Part shown: piece by piece, positions 8,432 through 16,690 of the stretch
Numbering within the stretch: the first letter of the stretch is position 1
Layout: each line of letters opens with the position of its first letter
Source: Chryseobacterium soldanellicola
GTDB lineage: Bacteria > Bacteroidota > Bacteroidia > Flavobacteriales > Weeksellaceae
Assembly (NCBI RefSeq): GCF_900100115.1
Contig: NZ_FNKL01000004.1
Location: 868,001 to 932,000, forward strand
Direction of reading: 5' to 3'
Length of the DNA: 64,000 bases
Program-made: the position numbers and the translations under genes
Notes under the pieces: model-generated
What the model was told of the DNA's origin: nothing
Databases searched by the model: none
The model's input: the letters and a program-made list of their open reading frames with translations, nothing else

Positions 8432-8450
8432 GATGTAAAAATATTAATAA

Positions 8451-10094
8451 TTATTTTTTAAGGACTTTTATCATTTTCTCAAATCCTCCGTCTGCTTCTA
8501 CATTTAACATCAGGATTCTGGAAGCTTCAAGCTGTGAAGTAAAATCTAAATTCAAAGATGTATTTGTACCTGTAAATTTCTTGCTGTAAATAATTTTACC
8601 ATCCATGCTGTAGGCTGTTACTGAGATGTTTTTCAAGCCTTTCGGAGCATTAATTTTCACCAATCCTGAAGTTGGGTTCGGCGAAACGGTTACTGTATTT
8701 TCTACATTCTGCTCGATAGTTCCCAATGAACCGGTTGTTCCTAAATTTTCTTTAAGCGCAACAACGATCGTAGCAGATTTTCCTCTGTAATCAATTGTAT
8801 TTCCTGTAGCATCAATATCTGTGGAAATTGAAGCATCCGGATGCTGGATTGAGAAGAAACCGAATTTATGATCCGGCGTAAATGTAAGTCCTGTCGGTTC
8901 TGATCCTGCAGGCATTGACGCGAAAAGTCTTACTTTAGGATTTGCCTGTGTATGATCCGGAGCCACTACCCAAATGTAGTTTTTCCCACCATCCTGAAGC
9001 ACCCAAAGGTTGCCAAGCTCGTCGAAAGTAAGATTATCATTACCATCTCCCCAAGCTTCAGTTTTTGTCCCTTGAGGAGTGGTGAAAGAATATGTTGTTG
9101 TAAGGCCTCCCACGAAAGTTTCAACCTGAGAAGCTGTTGTTCCGTTGTCCTGTAATCTGTACACTTTGTTTAATCCTTTAGCCGTAAAATAGATTTTACC
9201 ATCTAACGGGCTGATTTCAACGTCTTCTATTCCGTTAAAAGAAGTACCGCCTAAAGATTGTGCCAAAGCAGATGTATTGTTTTGATCTGCCTTAATTTTG
9301 TTAGGAACCTGCACCCATGTAGCTGTTGTTGCCACAGGATTACCATTGCTAAGACCCTGATCCAGCTTTAAAACATATAAATTACCTGAAGAAAGGTTAT
9401 TTGGGGTATCCATAACATATTTATAAACCATATGAGTACCACCGTCTTCTCCGAAATATGCTGTAGTTCCTGCATTGTTTATCACTACATTTTCGTGGTT
9501 CATAATTCCCATTTGCCAAAGTTTTCCCTGAGAACCGTTCGTATTCTGAGAAATAACCTGTGCTGTAGCAGGATCGATCTCTACCAGCCATCCGTAATCC
9601 TTGTATCCATCAACATTTACGTCGCTCGCAGTTGTCTGCTCTTCTGCTGTAACAATAGTTCCCCAAGGTGTAACACCTCCTGAACAGTTTCTGATGGTCT
9701 GAACTAAGCTTGATCCCGAGAAATTCACTCCTCTTGATCTTGTCAGCTGCCAAAGTTTTGTTGTAGCGTTATAGTTAATTTCAGCCATTGTAACACCTCC
9801 CGGGTTGGTTTCATGGTTTACTGAAAGATAACCGTTTGTGCTGCTTCCCGTAATCGGAACATATCCCGTAAAGTCGTTCTGACCTCCTACAAGACCACCT
9901 CCTTCTGTATAATTATCACCTTCTTTTAAGATCAGCTGGTATTTATGCTCAGCAGGAATAAGTAATTTATTTGTCTGAGCTGTCGGAACGATAGATGTGA
10001 AACAACTGATGTGAGTTCCGGTACAATTCTGCGCCTGAAGTGCCGAACTTGTCATTAAACCAAGTACTGCAACTGTTAGTAATTTTTTCTTCAT
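8451..10094 (-). CDS. PhoX-like (DUF839) secreted protein with T9SS sorting domain
   Basis: 547 aa. It starts with a Sec signal peptide (LLTVAVLGLMTSSALQAQ). The body is of the PhoX/DUF839 beta-propeller type: LSVNHETNPGG, NCSGGVTPWGTIVTAEEQ and FDELGNLWVLQDGG carry the acidic clusters that bind Ca2+ and Fe in PhoX alkaline phosphatases. The last 80 residues form a type A T9SS sorting domain (TVSPNPTSGLVKI, then MDGKIIY, ending in KMIKVLKK), so it should be exported to the cell surface or medium. It is probably a phosphatase, but activity is not shown. A -7 box lies 26 bp before the ATG and a terminator follows. Confidence 0.88.
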   Translation of the reverse strand: MKKKLLTVAVLGLMTSSALQAQNCTGTHISCFTSIVPTAQTNKLLIPAEHKYQLILKEGDNYTEGGGLVGGQNDFTGYVPITGSSTNGYLSVNHETNPGGVTMAEINYNATTKLWQLTRSRGVNFSGSSLVQTIRNCSGGVTPWGTIVTAEEQTTASDVNVDGYKDYGWLVEIDPATAQVISQNTNGSQGKLWQMGIMNHENVVINNAGTTAYFGEDGGTHMVYKYVMDTPNNLSSGNLYVLKLDQGLSNGNPVATTATWVQVPNKIKADQNNTSALAQSLGGTSFNGIEDVEISPLDGKIYFTAKGLNKVYRLQDNGTTASQVETFVGGLTTTYSFTTPQGTKTEAWGDGNDNLTFDELGNLWVLQDGGKNYIWVVAPDHTQANPKVRLFASMPAGSEPTGLTFTPDHKFGFFSIQHPDASISTDIDATGNTIDYRGKSATIVVALKENLGTTGSLGTIEQNVENTVTVSPNPTSGLVKINAPKGLKNISVTAYSMDGKIIYSKKFTGTNTSLNLDFTSQLEASRILMLNVEADGGFEKMIKVLKK

Positions 10095-10119
10095 TTTAAA
10101 TAAGATTTATTAGACCTTG

Positions 10120-10127
10120 CAAAACTA
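10120..10127 (-). promoter_or_regulatory. -7 box TAGTTTTG for the PhoX-like gene
   Basis: A perfect TAnnTTTG on the minus strand, 26 bp before the ATG. The same octamer precedes the neighbouring peroxidase gene. Confidence 0.65.
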
Positions 10128-10308
10128 TTTTTTAATCGCGAACCCGCTGTTAATAGGACTTTAAATAAATCTCACGGAATATTAATTAATCTCAAACTTA
10201 TTGTTAATTAAATTAATTTAACGTTAATTAAAAAAATATTAAAAAAGCGAAAAAGTGGATAATGAACTGCAACTGTGAACTTTTACATTCATTAAACCAC
10301 CCTTCACC

Positions 10309-12141
10309 TTAATTATTTTTGGTCTTACTGATGTCTGTCAATGAATTTAAAAAGGCAATGATCTGCTTCATTTCCGGTTGGGTAAGATTCAGCTTGTCGG
10401 GAGCGAGGGTCTGGTTTTTCATGGGTAAACCCAAGCCTTCACCTCCACCTTCATTATAAAAATCAAGAACTTCTTCTAAAGTATTGAATGCCCCATTGTG
10501 AAAATACGGCTTCGTCAACGCAATATTTCTCACCGTTGTTGTTTTGAAAGAATTTTCATAAATCCATGAGTTTTCCTTTTGTACCGGGCTGTTTATTCTT
10601 CCTTTATCAGAATCTAACTCGATGGGTAACTGTTTGATCGGTTTTTTTGTAATTCCCAACACTTCAGATTCATTTTCATTATAAAAAGGAGGAACCAAGC
10701 CCGAAAAATGCGGTGCAAAATGACAAGTCGCACAATTGGCTTTTCCCATAAAAAGATTAAAACCTTTTTTGGCATCTTCTGAAATTTCTTTTTCATTGCG
10801 CATGAAACGGTCAAAATCACTTTCAAAAGAATACAGAGAGGAAACGTAAGAACTTAATGCTTTTGAGAAATTCTGTTTATTAATTTCACCTTTAAAAGCT
10901 TTACGGAAAGCTTTTTTGTATTCAGGTTTGGTTTTTAATTTTTTAATGATGCTTTCGTAGCTTGTGTTGAATTCCTGTTCGTTGTAAATCACGTGTTCTG
11001 CCTGTTGTTCCAGATAAAAAGCACGCATATCATAGAAGAATCGTTTCGCGAAAACCGCATTATATAAAGAAGGCGAATTTCTCAGCACCGTTTTTCCTTC
11101 CACATTGCTTTGGGATTTTGCTTTTAAATCGGTGAAGGCATTTTCGGGTAAATGACAGCTTGCACAGCTCATTTTACCGTTATCACTTAAATTCTGATCG
11201 AAAAAAATATCTTTTCCCAGTTTTTTTAAGTCGGGATTATCTTCCGAAGATTTTAATAAAGTATAAAAATACGGATCAAGAAAATCACTGCTGAAAAAGT
11301 TTTTGTTAGCAACATTCCATCCTGAAAATTCTTTCAGATCATCCGGTCTTCCGTCCCAGTTTCCAAATTCCTCATACAAAGGCTGAATGTATTTTTTATA
11401 GAATTCTATCCTGTCAAACTTTTCAAAATCTGTATTTTTTGATAGATAATCAATACTTTCAGTTAAAATAGTATTTGCTTTTTCAATATTATAATTTTTA
11501 AAATAAGCATCATCATTAATGTATTTTTTGATACCTAACAATGCATGACCTGCTTCTTCCGAAATATTTAACGAACCCGGAGTATCAAAACCCGTTACTC
11601 CTAAGCTGTAAATCCTGATCAGCTCAATTCTTAAAGGCAACGTTTTGTTATTTCCTTTGCTTAAACCGTTTTTGGTCGTGCTTAAATAAAAACTTGCATA
11701 ACTATTGTATAAAAAATCTGTAATCGCCTTAATTTCTTCCTTTTTTTCACCTGCTTCATCGGAAAAAATCAATTCATCCAATACCTGCAAACCTTCGGGA
11801 GGCAATGTAAAAGCCTTTGTTCCAGCCGCTTCGATGTGAAATAAAGGCGCAGCATTCAAATGTGTTTTTGAAAATTCAGGGTAATGATAAGCGATGTAAA
11901 ACTCAATTTCTTTATAAGAATTTCTGGTTTTGCTTAATGTTTTCTGAAGCTCTTCAAGAGAAATTTTTTCCTCGGCAAACAGATAAGCCTCTGATTTTAA
12001 GCGGTCAAGATTCGTTTTAAAATCTGTTAACCCTTTATTGATTATTGTATCTTCACTTTTAACTCCTTTATCAACAGGATTAAAAGACATTACAGCAAAA
12101 CCAATCAAAAGAACAACAATAGCTAAAGGATAAAATCTCAT
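10309..12141 (-). CDS. Imelysin-like domain fused to di-haem cytochrome c peroxidase
   Basis: 610 aa from ATG 12141; an in-frame TTG at 12171 lies upstream of the -7 box and is rejected. An N-terminal membrane anchor or uncleaved signal (PLAIVVLLIGFAVMSF) is followed by about 250 helical residues with an imelysin-like feature (TLPPEGLQVLDELIF). The C-terminal 300 residues form a CcpA/MauG-type peroxidase with two c-type haem sites, SCASCH and NCATCH, plus the RNSPSLYNAVF and TTTVRNIALTKPYFHNG motifs. It should act in the periplasm, reducing H2O2 or oxidising a protein. The imelysin call is weaker than the peroxidase call. Confidence 0.88.
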   Translation of the reverse strand: MRFYPLAIVVLLIGFAVMSFNPVDKGVKSEDTIINKGLTDFKTNLDRLKSEAYLFAEEKISLEELQKTLSKTRNSYKEIEFYIAYHYPEFSKTHLNAAPLFHIEAAGTKAFTLPPEGLQVLDELIFSDEAGEKKEEIKAITDFLYNSYASFYLSTTKNGLSKGNNKTLPLRIELIRIYSLGVTGFDTPGSLNISEEAGHALLGIKKYINDDAYFKNYNIEKANTILTESIDYLSKNTDFEKFDRIEFYKKYIQPLYEEFGNWDGRPDDLKEFSGWNVANKNFFSSDFLDPYFYTLLKSSEDNPDLKKLGKDIFFDQNLSDNGKMSCASCHLPENAFTDLKAKSQSNVEGKTVLRNSPSLYNAVFAKRFFYDMRAFYLEQQAEHVIYNEQEFNTSYESIIKKLKTKPEYKKAFRKAFKGEINKQNFSKALSSYVSSLYSFESDFDRFMRNEKEISEDAKKGFNLFMGKANCATCHFAPHFSGLVPPFYNENESEVLGITKKPIKQLPIELDSDKGRINSPVQKENSWIYENSFKTTTVRNIALTKPYFHNGAFNTLEEVLDFYNEGGGEGLGLPMKNQTLAPDKLNLTQPEMKQIIAFLNSLTDISKTKNN

Positions 12142-12153
12142 TAATTTTTTGCG

Positions 12154-12161
12154 CAAAACTA
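12154..12161 (-). promoter_or_regulatory. -7 box TAGTTTTG for the peroxidase gene
   Basis: A perfect TAnnTTTG, 12 bp before ATG 12141 and downstream of the alternative TTG start, so it fixes the start. Confidence 0.65.
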
Positions 12162-12378
12162 TCGATAGCAAACGGATCAGATGTTACCACAGTTTTAAAT
12201 TTGAATTAAATTATGTTTACATCTTATATAAAGTATTTTTTACTAATTTTAAATCCCGAAAATCAATTTCATTACTTAAAATGTCAATATTTCTTTATTG
12301 ACCAGTTTTAAAATAAAGACGAAATGATGTTTGGGGAAGATTTTAAAACAATTTTAATTCGACTATTAAAAACATATT

Positions 12379-13233
12379 ATGCTAAATAAACTTGCTGCAT
12401 CAGAACTTGTTCTGAACGATGACGGAAGCGTTTACCACTTAAATCTTTTACCTGAAGATATTGCCGATAAAATTATCCTTGTTGGTGATCCTGACCGCGT
12501 TGCGAAGGTTTCAAAATATTTTGACAAAGTAGAAATAAAAAAGAATAAAAGAGAATTTTACACCCATACAGGAACGTTACGCGGTGAAAGAATTACTGTA
12601 ATGTCAACCGGAATCGGGACTGAAAATATTGATATTGTGATGAATGAGCTTGATGCTCTGGTAAATATCGACCTTATAAATAAAGAATTTAAAACCGAAC
12701 ATAAGGCGCTTGAGCTTTTCAGAATGGGAACCTGCGGAAGTGTAAATCCTGATGTACAGGTCGATAATATGCTGGTTACCCAAAATGTTGTCGGGTTAGA
12801 CGGATTGATGCATTTTTATCAGGATTATGAATTTGAGAATGAATTTTCGAGAAACTTTTTAGAAAAATTCCCGTATGCAAAGATAAAACCGATGCTCTAT
12901 TTTGCAGATTGGTCGGAAGATCTTGGTGAGCTCTATAAAGATGCCAAATACCATGGAAACACCGCCACTTTCCCGGGTTTTTATGCTCCGCAAGGAAGAC
13001 AGCTTCGTCTGAAAGCGCTTGACGATCAATTTCTGGAAACATTAAATGATCTTGATATCACCAATTTCGAAATGGAGACTTCTGCGATTTATGCCTTGTC
13101 AAAACTGTTAGGTCACAAAGCAGTCACTGTTAACAATGTCATTGCCAACAGAAGAAGAGGCGAATTTTCTACCGATCACCATACTTCTGAGAAAAATCTG
13201 ATTGAATGGGTTTTAGAGAGGATTATCAACTAA
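12379..13233 (+). CDS. Nucleoside phosphorylase (uridine phosphorylase-like)
   Basis: 284 aa of the NP-I family: phosphate-binding ILVGDPDRVAKV, the MSTGIGTENIDIVMNELDAL strand-helix, FRMGTCGSVNPD, and the ribose-binding NFEMETSAIYAL with its conserved Met-Glu. It should split a nucleoside with phosphate into base and ribose-1-phosphate for salvage in the cytosol. Uridine versus purine specificity cannot be decided here; the length exceeds E. coli Udp by about 30 residues. It is monocistronic with a hairpin terminator. Confidence 0.9.
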   Translation: MLNKLAASELVLNDDGSVYHLNLLPEDIADKIILVGDPDRVAKVSKYFDKVEIKKNKREFYTHTGTLRGERITVMSTGIGTENIDIVMNELDALVNIDLINKEFKTEHKALELFRMGTCGSVNPDVQVDNMLVTQNVVGLDGLMHFYQDYEFENEFSRNFLEKFPYAKIKPMLYFADWSEDLGELYKDAKYHGNTATFPGFYAPQGRQLRLKALDDQFLETLNDLDITNFEMETSAIYALSKLLGHKAVTVNNVIANRRRGEFSTDHHTSEKNLIEWVLERIIN

Positions 13234-13243
13234 GCGTAACAGT

Positions 13244-13280
13244 AAAAAAGAAGAATTTCAAATTGAAATCCTTCTTTTTT
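13244..13280 (+). terminator. Terminator after the nucleoside phosphorylase
   Basis: A long A/T-flanked hairpin (GAAGAATTTC/GAAATCCTTC, one mismatch) runs into seven T. The A-run on the left may let it act for the minus-strand gene too. Confidence 0.75.
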
Positions 13281-13314
13281 TAAACATGCTAACTTTTTTA
13301 TTATTTATTTCAAA

Positions 13315-14679
13315 CTAAAATTCATTGATCGTAACATAAAAATGACTAGAATATAAACTTTCCGCACCATTTGAAATATTAATTAAATTAATAGTAATCA
13401 CTGCATTTGATGTCATTCGTGGGTTTGAGATGGCAAAATTGGCATTTCCTGCAAAATCTCCGGCTGGCGAAACAACAATCGTTCCTCTTGAAGTACCCGG
13501 GATTAAAGCGGGAGGAATTGTAATATTCAAAGTGGTAGATTTTCCTGATGCCAGATTATTGATAGAAACGCTTGGCCAAACCTCAAAGTTGATCTGGTTT
13601 TTATTTACTGTTCCTCGGTCTCCAAGCTTATATTGGCCGTTTACGTCTAATTTTGCCGTATTGTTCGGTGTATTTGTTCCGATACCAATATTGGCATTAT
13701 TATCACCCAAAACAATCGCATTTGCCTGTGAAGTTGATGCATTATAACCAATTGCAGTAGAATTTTGCCCCGTCGCAGAAGCTCCTGAACCTAAGGCTGT
13801 AGAATTCTGGCCGTTTGTTTGTGAATTAATTCCCAGCGCAGTTTCACCATTTGATGACGTTTTTGCGTTATATCCCATTGCAATCGACTGATAACCATTG
13901 GCTAAAGAGTTTTTCCCGACTGCCGTTGCATCATTCACAGAAGTTTTTGCATTAAAACCTAAAGCAATAGATTGAAAACCTGAAGCATTGGCGTTATTTC
14001 CTACTGCAGTTGCTTCATTGACAGTTACTTTCGCATTATAACCAACTGCAGTAGACTGATAACCTGAAATTTGTGTATTTGCCCCAATCGCAACCGATTC
14101 GTTTGCGTTTACGGAAGCGTTTGTTCCAATGGCAATGCCCTGATAGGCGCTGCTGGAATTTCCCAATGCAATGCCATTTTGCGCTGCATTGGCCGCAGAT
14201 CCGAAGCTTATGGAATTATTAGCTCCCAATCTGCCCATTGTTGCTGAATTTACTTTCAGAACAAGATCATCTAAAGTATTTGTTCCCAGAGACAAACCTG
14301 TATTTGCCCCGCTATAATTACCGCTGTTGGTCCCGGTAAGATTCCAACCGGTTGAGTTTATATTGTTATTCGGGCTGTTGGTCCCGCTTGTAGAGATAAA
14401 ATTCCACTGAAGATTGTTCCAATAATAAAATCCTGCTGCCGACAAACCTCCCGAACCGTTGTTCCAGACCAGTAAACCCTCTGCAGGTGTAGGAATGGTT
14501 GTATTGTCTGTTAGAGATTTTAAAGCAATACTTGGGAAAAGCACCCCTTTATTCGCTGACTTGATATCAAGCATTGCGGAGGAATTAGGGCTGGGCGTAC
14601 CTATCCCTATTTGAGCATATGCAAAATTATTTAGTAATAAAAATAATAAAGCGTATTGAAGAATTGATTTTGTTTGCAT
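13315..14679 (-). CDS. Surface protein with YadA-head-like repeats
   Basis: 454 aa from ATG 14679, followed by signal peptide MQTKSILQYALLFLLLNNFA. An open frame to 14733 is rejected because the -7 box (14713-14720) lies inside it. After a common Bacteroidota module (SSAMLDIKSANKGVLFPSI), residues about 150-330 consist of some twelve 14-residue repeats of the form AxGxNAxxxxxxS (YadA head / Hep_Hag left-handed beta-roll), partly paired into 28-residue super-repeats. The C-terminus (about 110 residues) has neither a YadA beta-barrel nor a T9SS domain. It is likely a trimeric surface adhesin or filament, or a tail-fibre-like protein; the role is unknown. Confidence 0.82.
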   Translation of the reverse strand: MQTKSILQYALLFLLLNNFAYAQIGIGTPSPNSSAMLDIKSANKGVLFPSIALKSLTDNTTIPTPAEGLLVWNNGSGGLSAAGFYYWNNLQWNFISTSGTNSPNNNINSTGWNLTGTNSGNYSGANTGLSLGTNTLDDLVLKVNSATMGRLGANNSISFGSAANAAQNGIALGNSSSAYQGIAIGTNASVNANESVAIGANTQISGYQSTAVGYNAKVTVNEATAVGNNANASGFQSIALGFNAKTSVNDATAVGKNSLANGYQSIAMGYNAKTSSNGETALGINSQTNGQNSTALGSGASATGQNSTAIGYNASTSQANAIVLGDNNANIGIGTNTPNNTAKLDVNGQYKLGDRGTVNKNQINFEVWPSVSINNLASGKSTTLNITIPPALIPGTSRGTIVVSPAGDFAGNANFAISNPRMTSNAVITINLINISNGAESLYSSHFYVTINEF

Positions 14680-15327
14680 TGTCTTAGTTATTCGCAGTAA
14701 TAGTTTACGGCTACAAATATAATAAATTTTCAATAAAACAACAAAAAAATTACATATTTCGCAATAAATACACCTAAAAGTGAATAAACCTAGATTTAAT
14801 CACTATTAAATGAATCGAAACTTATCTTTAATAAATTATTAAATGCATTAATAATGAGGGTTTCAAGTACGTCTTAATTCTTTACACAGTGTTTTAAAAT
14901 TACAAAATATTTAAAAGAAGTCACTTAAATTTGAATAATATTTAATTTATCACCATATAATGAAACACTTAAAAATATCGATTTATTATAGCTTTACTAT
15001 TCTATTATTTAATTCATACATAAATGTAAATATTTGTATTCCAATTATTTAAGTTTTAAATCAAAATCTTTATAGGTGACAATAATAAATATAATCTCAG
15101 AATTTATATCCATCAATTCAATTTCAGATAAATGCTTAAAATATTTGTAAAAAACTTCTAATTTTTCTGAACAAACCGGAAATTATTCACATTGATGCTT
15201 TTGACTAAGGTTAATATAAAATACCATTATGAAACAAAAACAAAATATTGTGAAAAGTTTAACAGACCGATTTAATTTTAGGAATGGTTCTTGTTTATTC
15301 ATCAATAACACTCTAAAATTCAATATT
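14680..15327. other. AT-rich 648-bp intergenic region
   Basis: Apart from the -7 box at 14713-14720 it contains an orphan -7 box TAAATTTG at 14926-14933 (plus strand), nearly 400 bp before the next plausible start. No ORF with coding character, tRNA or strong hairpin was seen. The long leader before 15328 could hold the promoter of the stress-type gene or a small RNA, but nothing decides it. Confidence 0.4.
14713..14720 (-). promoter_or_regulatory. -7 box TATATTTG for the YadA-head-like gene
   Basis: A perfect TAnnTTTG, 33 bp before ATG 14679. Confidence 0.65.
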
Positions 15328-15627
15328 ATGAACAATTCAGAATACAACAAAGCAGAAGATGCAGTAAACAACACAGAAAATTCTTTAAAAAATGCTGCAG
15401 AAAATGCAAAATGGAAAGTTGAGGAATTAGCAGACAGAGCTAAAGATTATATCAACGAAAAAAGAAATAATGATGAAGAAGCAAGACAGGAAGATTGGCT
15501 GGACAGGGCAAAGAATAATTTAGCCGATGCCTGGGACGATGTAAAGGATAAGGCGAATGATGCCTGGGAAAAAACCAAAGATGCTGCAGAAGATGTAAAA
15601 GCAGAATGGAATAAGAAAACCAACTAA
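15328..15627 (+). CDS. Small amphipathic-helix protein (LEA/YtxH-like)
   Basis: 99 aa from the ATG at 15328. An in-frame ATG at 15229 would add 33 residues that do not share the composition. The protein is almost all Ala, Lys, Glu, Asp, Asn and Trp, with an imperfect 11-residue pattern (AENAKWKVEELADRAKDY, DRAKNNLADAWDDVKDKA, DAWEKTKDAAEDVKAEW). That is typical of LEA-like or YtxH-like stress proteins that are unfolded until dried or membrane-bound. There is no signal peptide. A strong terminator follows. The role in stress is inferred from composition only. Confidence 0.75.
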   Translation: MNNSEYNKAEDAVNNTENSLKNAAENAKWKVEELADRAKDYINEKRNNDEEARQEDWLDRAKNNLADAWDDVKDKANDAWEKTKDAAEDVKAEWNKKTN

Positions 15628-15658
15628 AAATTTCAGTCATATAAATATTTTCAAAAAA

Positions 15659-15692
15659 AACGGAGCCTTTTTATACAAGGCTCCGTTTTTTA
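15659..15692 (+). terminator. Terminator after the amphipathic stress-type gene
   Basis: An 11-bp perfect stem AACGGAGCCTT/AAGGCTCCGTT with a 7-nt loop, followed by a T-run. Confidence 0.92.
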
Positions 15693-15717
15693 TTATGCTC
15701 TAAAGACAAATTATTGC

Positions 15718-15725
15718 TACATTTG
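15718..15725 (+). promoter_or_regulatory. -7 box TACATTTG for fabI
   Basis: A perfect TAnnTTTG, 25 bp before the fabI ATG. Confidence 0.7.
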
Positions 15726-15750
15726 TAGTATTAATAAACATTAAAAAATT

Positions 15751-16560
15751 ATGTCATACGGTTTACTTAAAGGCAAAAAGGGAATTATTTTTGGAGCCCT
15801 TAATGAACAATCAATCGCATGGAAGGTTGCAGAAAGATGTCATGAAGAAGGCGCTGAATTTATCTTATCAAACGCTCCTATTGCTTTGAGAATGGGAGAA
15901 CTTAATGGTTTGGCCGAAAAAACAGGCTCTGACGTTATTGGTGCAGATGCTACTTCTATCGAAGATCTTGAAAAGCTTTTTGATGCTGCAATTGCAAAAT
16001 TCGGGAAAATAGATTTTATCCTGCATTCTATAGGAATGTCCGTAAATGTAAGAAAAGGAAAACATTATACTGAAATGAACTACGACTGGTTGGAAAAAGG
16101 TTGGGATATCTCTTCCGTTTCTTTTCACAAGGTAATGCGTGTGGCTTGGGAAAAAGACTGTATGAATGAGTGGGGAAGCATTCTGGCGCTTACTTATATT
16201 GCAGCTCAAAGAACGTTCCCTGATTATAATGACATGGCGGACAACAAATCTTATCTTGAAAGTATCGCAAGAACATTCGGGTATTATTGGGGTGAGAAAA
16301 AAGTACGTGTGAACACAATTTCCCAGTCTCCTACTCCAACTACTGCAGGAAGCGGTGTGAAAGGCTTCGGAGGTTTCATGGGTTATGCTGAAGATATGTC
16401 TCCGCTAGGAAACGCTACCGCTCTTGACTGTGCCAATTACTGTGTAAGCATGTTCTCTGACCTTACGAAAAAAGTGACCATGCAGAATCTTTTCCATGAC
16501 GGAGGTTTCAGCAGCTCAGGAGTTACGCAGAAAGTAATCAATAAGTATGATGTTGAATAA
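15751..16560 (+). CDS. fabI: Enoyl-ACP reductase (NADH), FabI type
   Basis: 269 aa short-chain dehydrogenase of the FabI group, the last step of each fatty-acid elongation cycle. The N-terminal nucleotide loop is GIIFGALNEQSIAWKVAE. The catalytic pair follows the FabI spacing Tyr-x6-Lys (Y159 to K166 in FPDYNDMADNKSYLE), with the outer tyrosine at Y149. The acyl-binding loop TISQSPTPTTAGSGVKGF differs from the E. coli version (SAGPIRT), a variant seen in Bacteroidota. A terminator follows and a -7 box precedes it; it is monocistronic. Confidence 0.95.
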   Translation: MSYGLLKGKKGIIFGALNEQSIAWKVAERCHEEGAEFILSNAPIALRMGELNGLAEKTGSDVIGADATSIEDLEKLFDAAIAKFGKIDFILHSIGMSVNVRKGKHYTEMNYDWLEKGWDISSVSFHKVMRVAWEKDCMNEWGSILALTYIAAQRTFPDYNDMADNKSYLESIARTFGYYWGEKKVRVNTISQSPTPTTAGSGVKGFGGFMGYAEDMSPLGNATALDCANYCVSMFSDLTKKVTMQNLFHDGGFSSSGVTQKVINKYDVE

Positions 16561-16584
16561 TTAAGAATTATTCTCAAATATATA

Positions 16585-16616
16585 AAACCAAAGCAGATTT
16601 GCTTTGGTTTTTTTTG
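16585..16616 (+). terminator. Terminator after fabI
   Basis: A perfect 10-bp stem AAACCAAAGC/GCTTTGGTTT with a 6-nt loop and a T8 run. Confidence 0.92.
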
Positions 16617-16635
16617 TGAGATGTAAATATAAGAT

Positions 16636-16666
16636 AAATCGGCGGCACCTTTGGTGCCGCCGATTT
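16636..16666 (-). terminator. GC-rich terminator at the end of the glucan locus
   Basis: A perfect 14-bp stem with a 3-nt loop, core CGGCGGCACC/GGTGCCGCCG, flanked by AAAT/ATTT. It lies 25 bp after the stop of the GH30 gene and could work in both directions. Its GGCGGC core resembles the stems of the dispersed repeats near 52470 and 59200. Confidence 0.85.
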
Positions 16667-16690
16667 TTAAAATAAATGTTAATATGAAGT

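Noticed and set aside
13430-13747. Plus-strand open frame opposite the YadA-head-like gene
   Set aside because: It mirrors the repetitive antisense gene, with no ribosome site, promoter or recognisable domain.
15183-15374. Minus-strand 63-codon open frame before the amphipathic stress-type gene
   Set aside because: It overlaps the start of the better supported gene and has low-complexity, phenylalanine-rich content typical of AT-rich noise.
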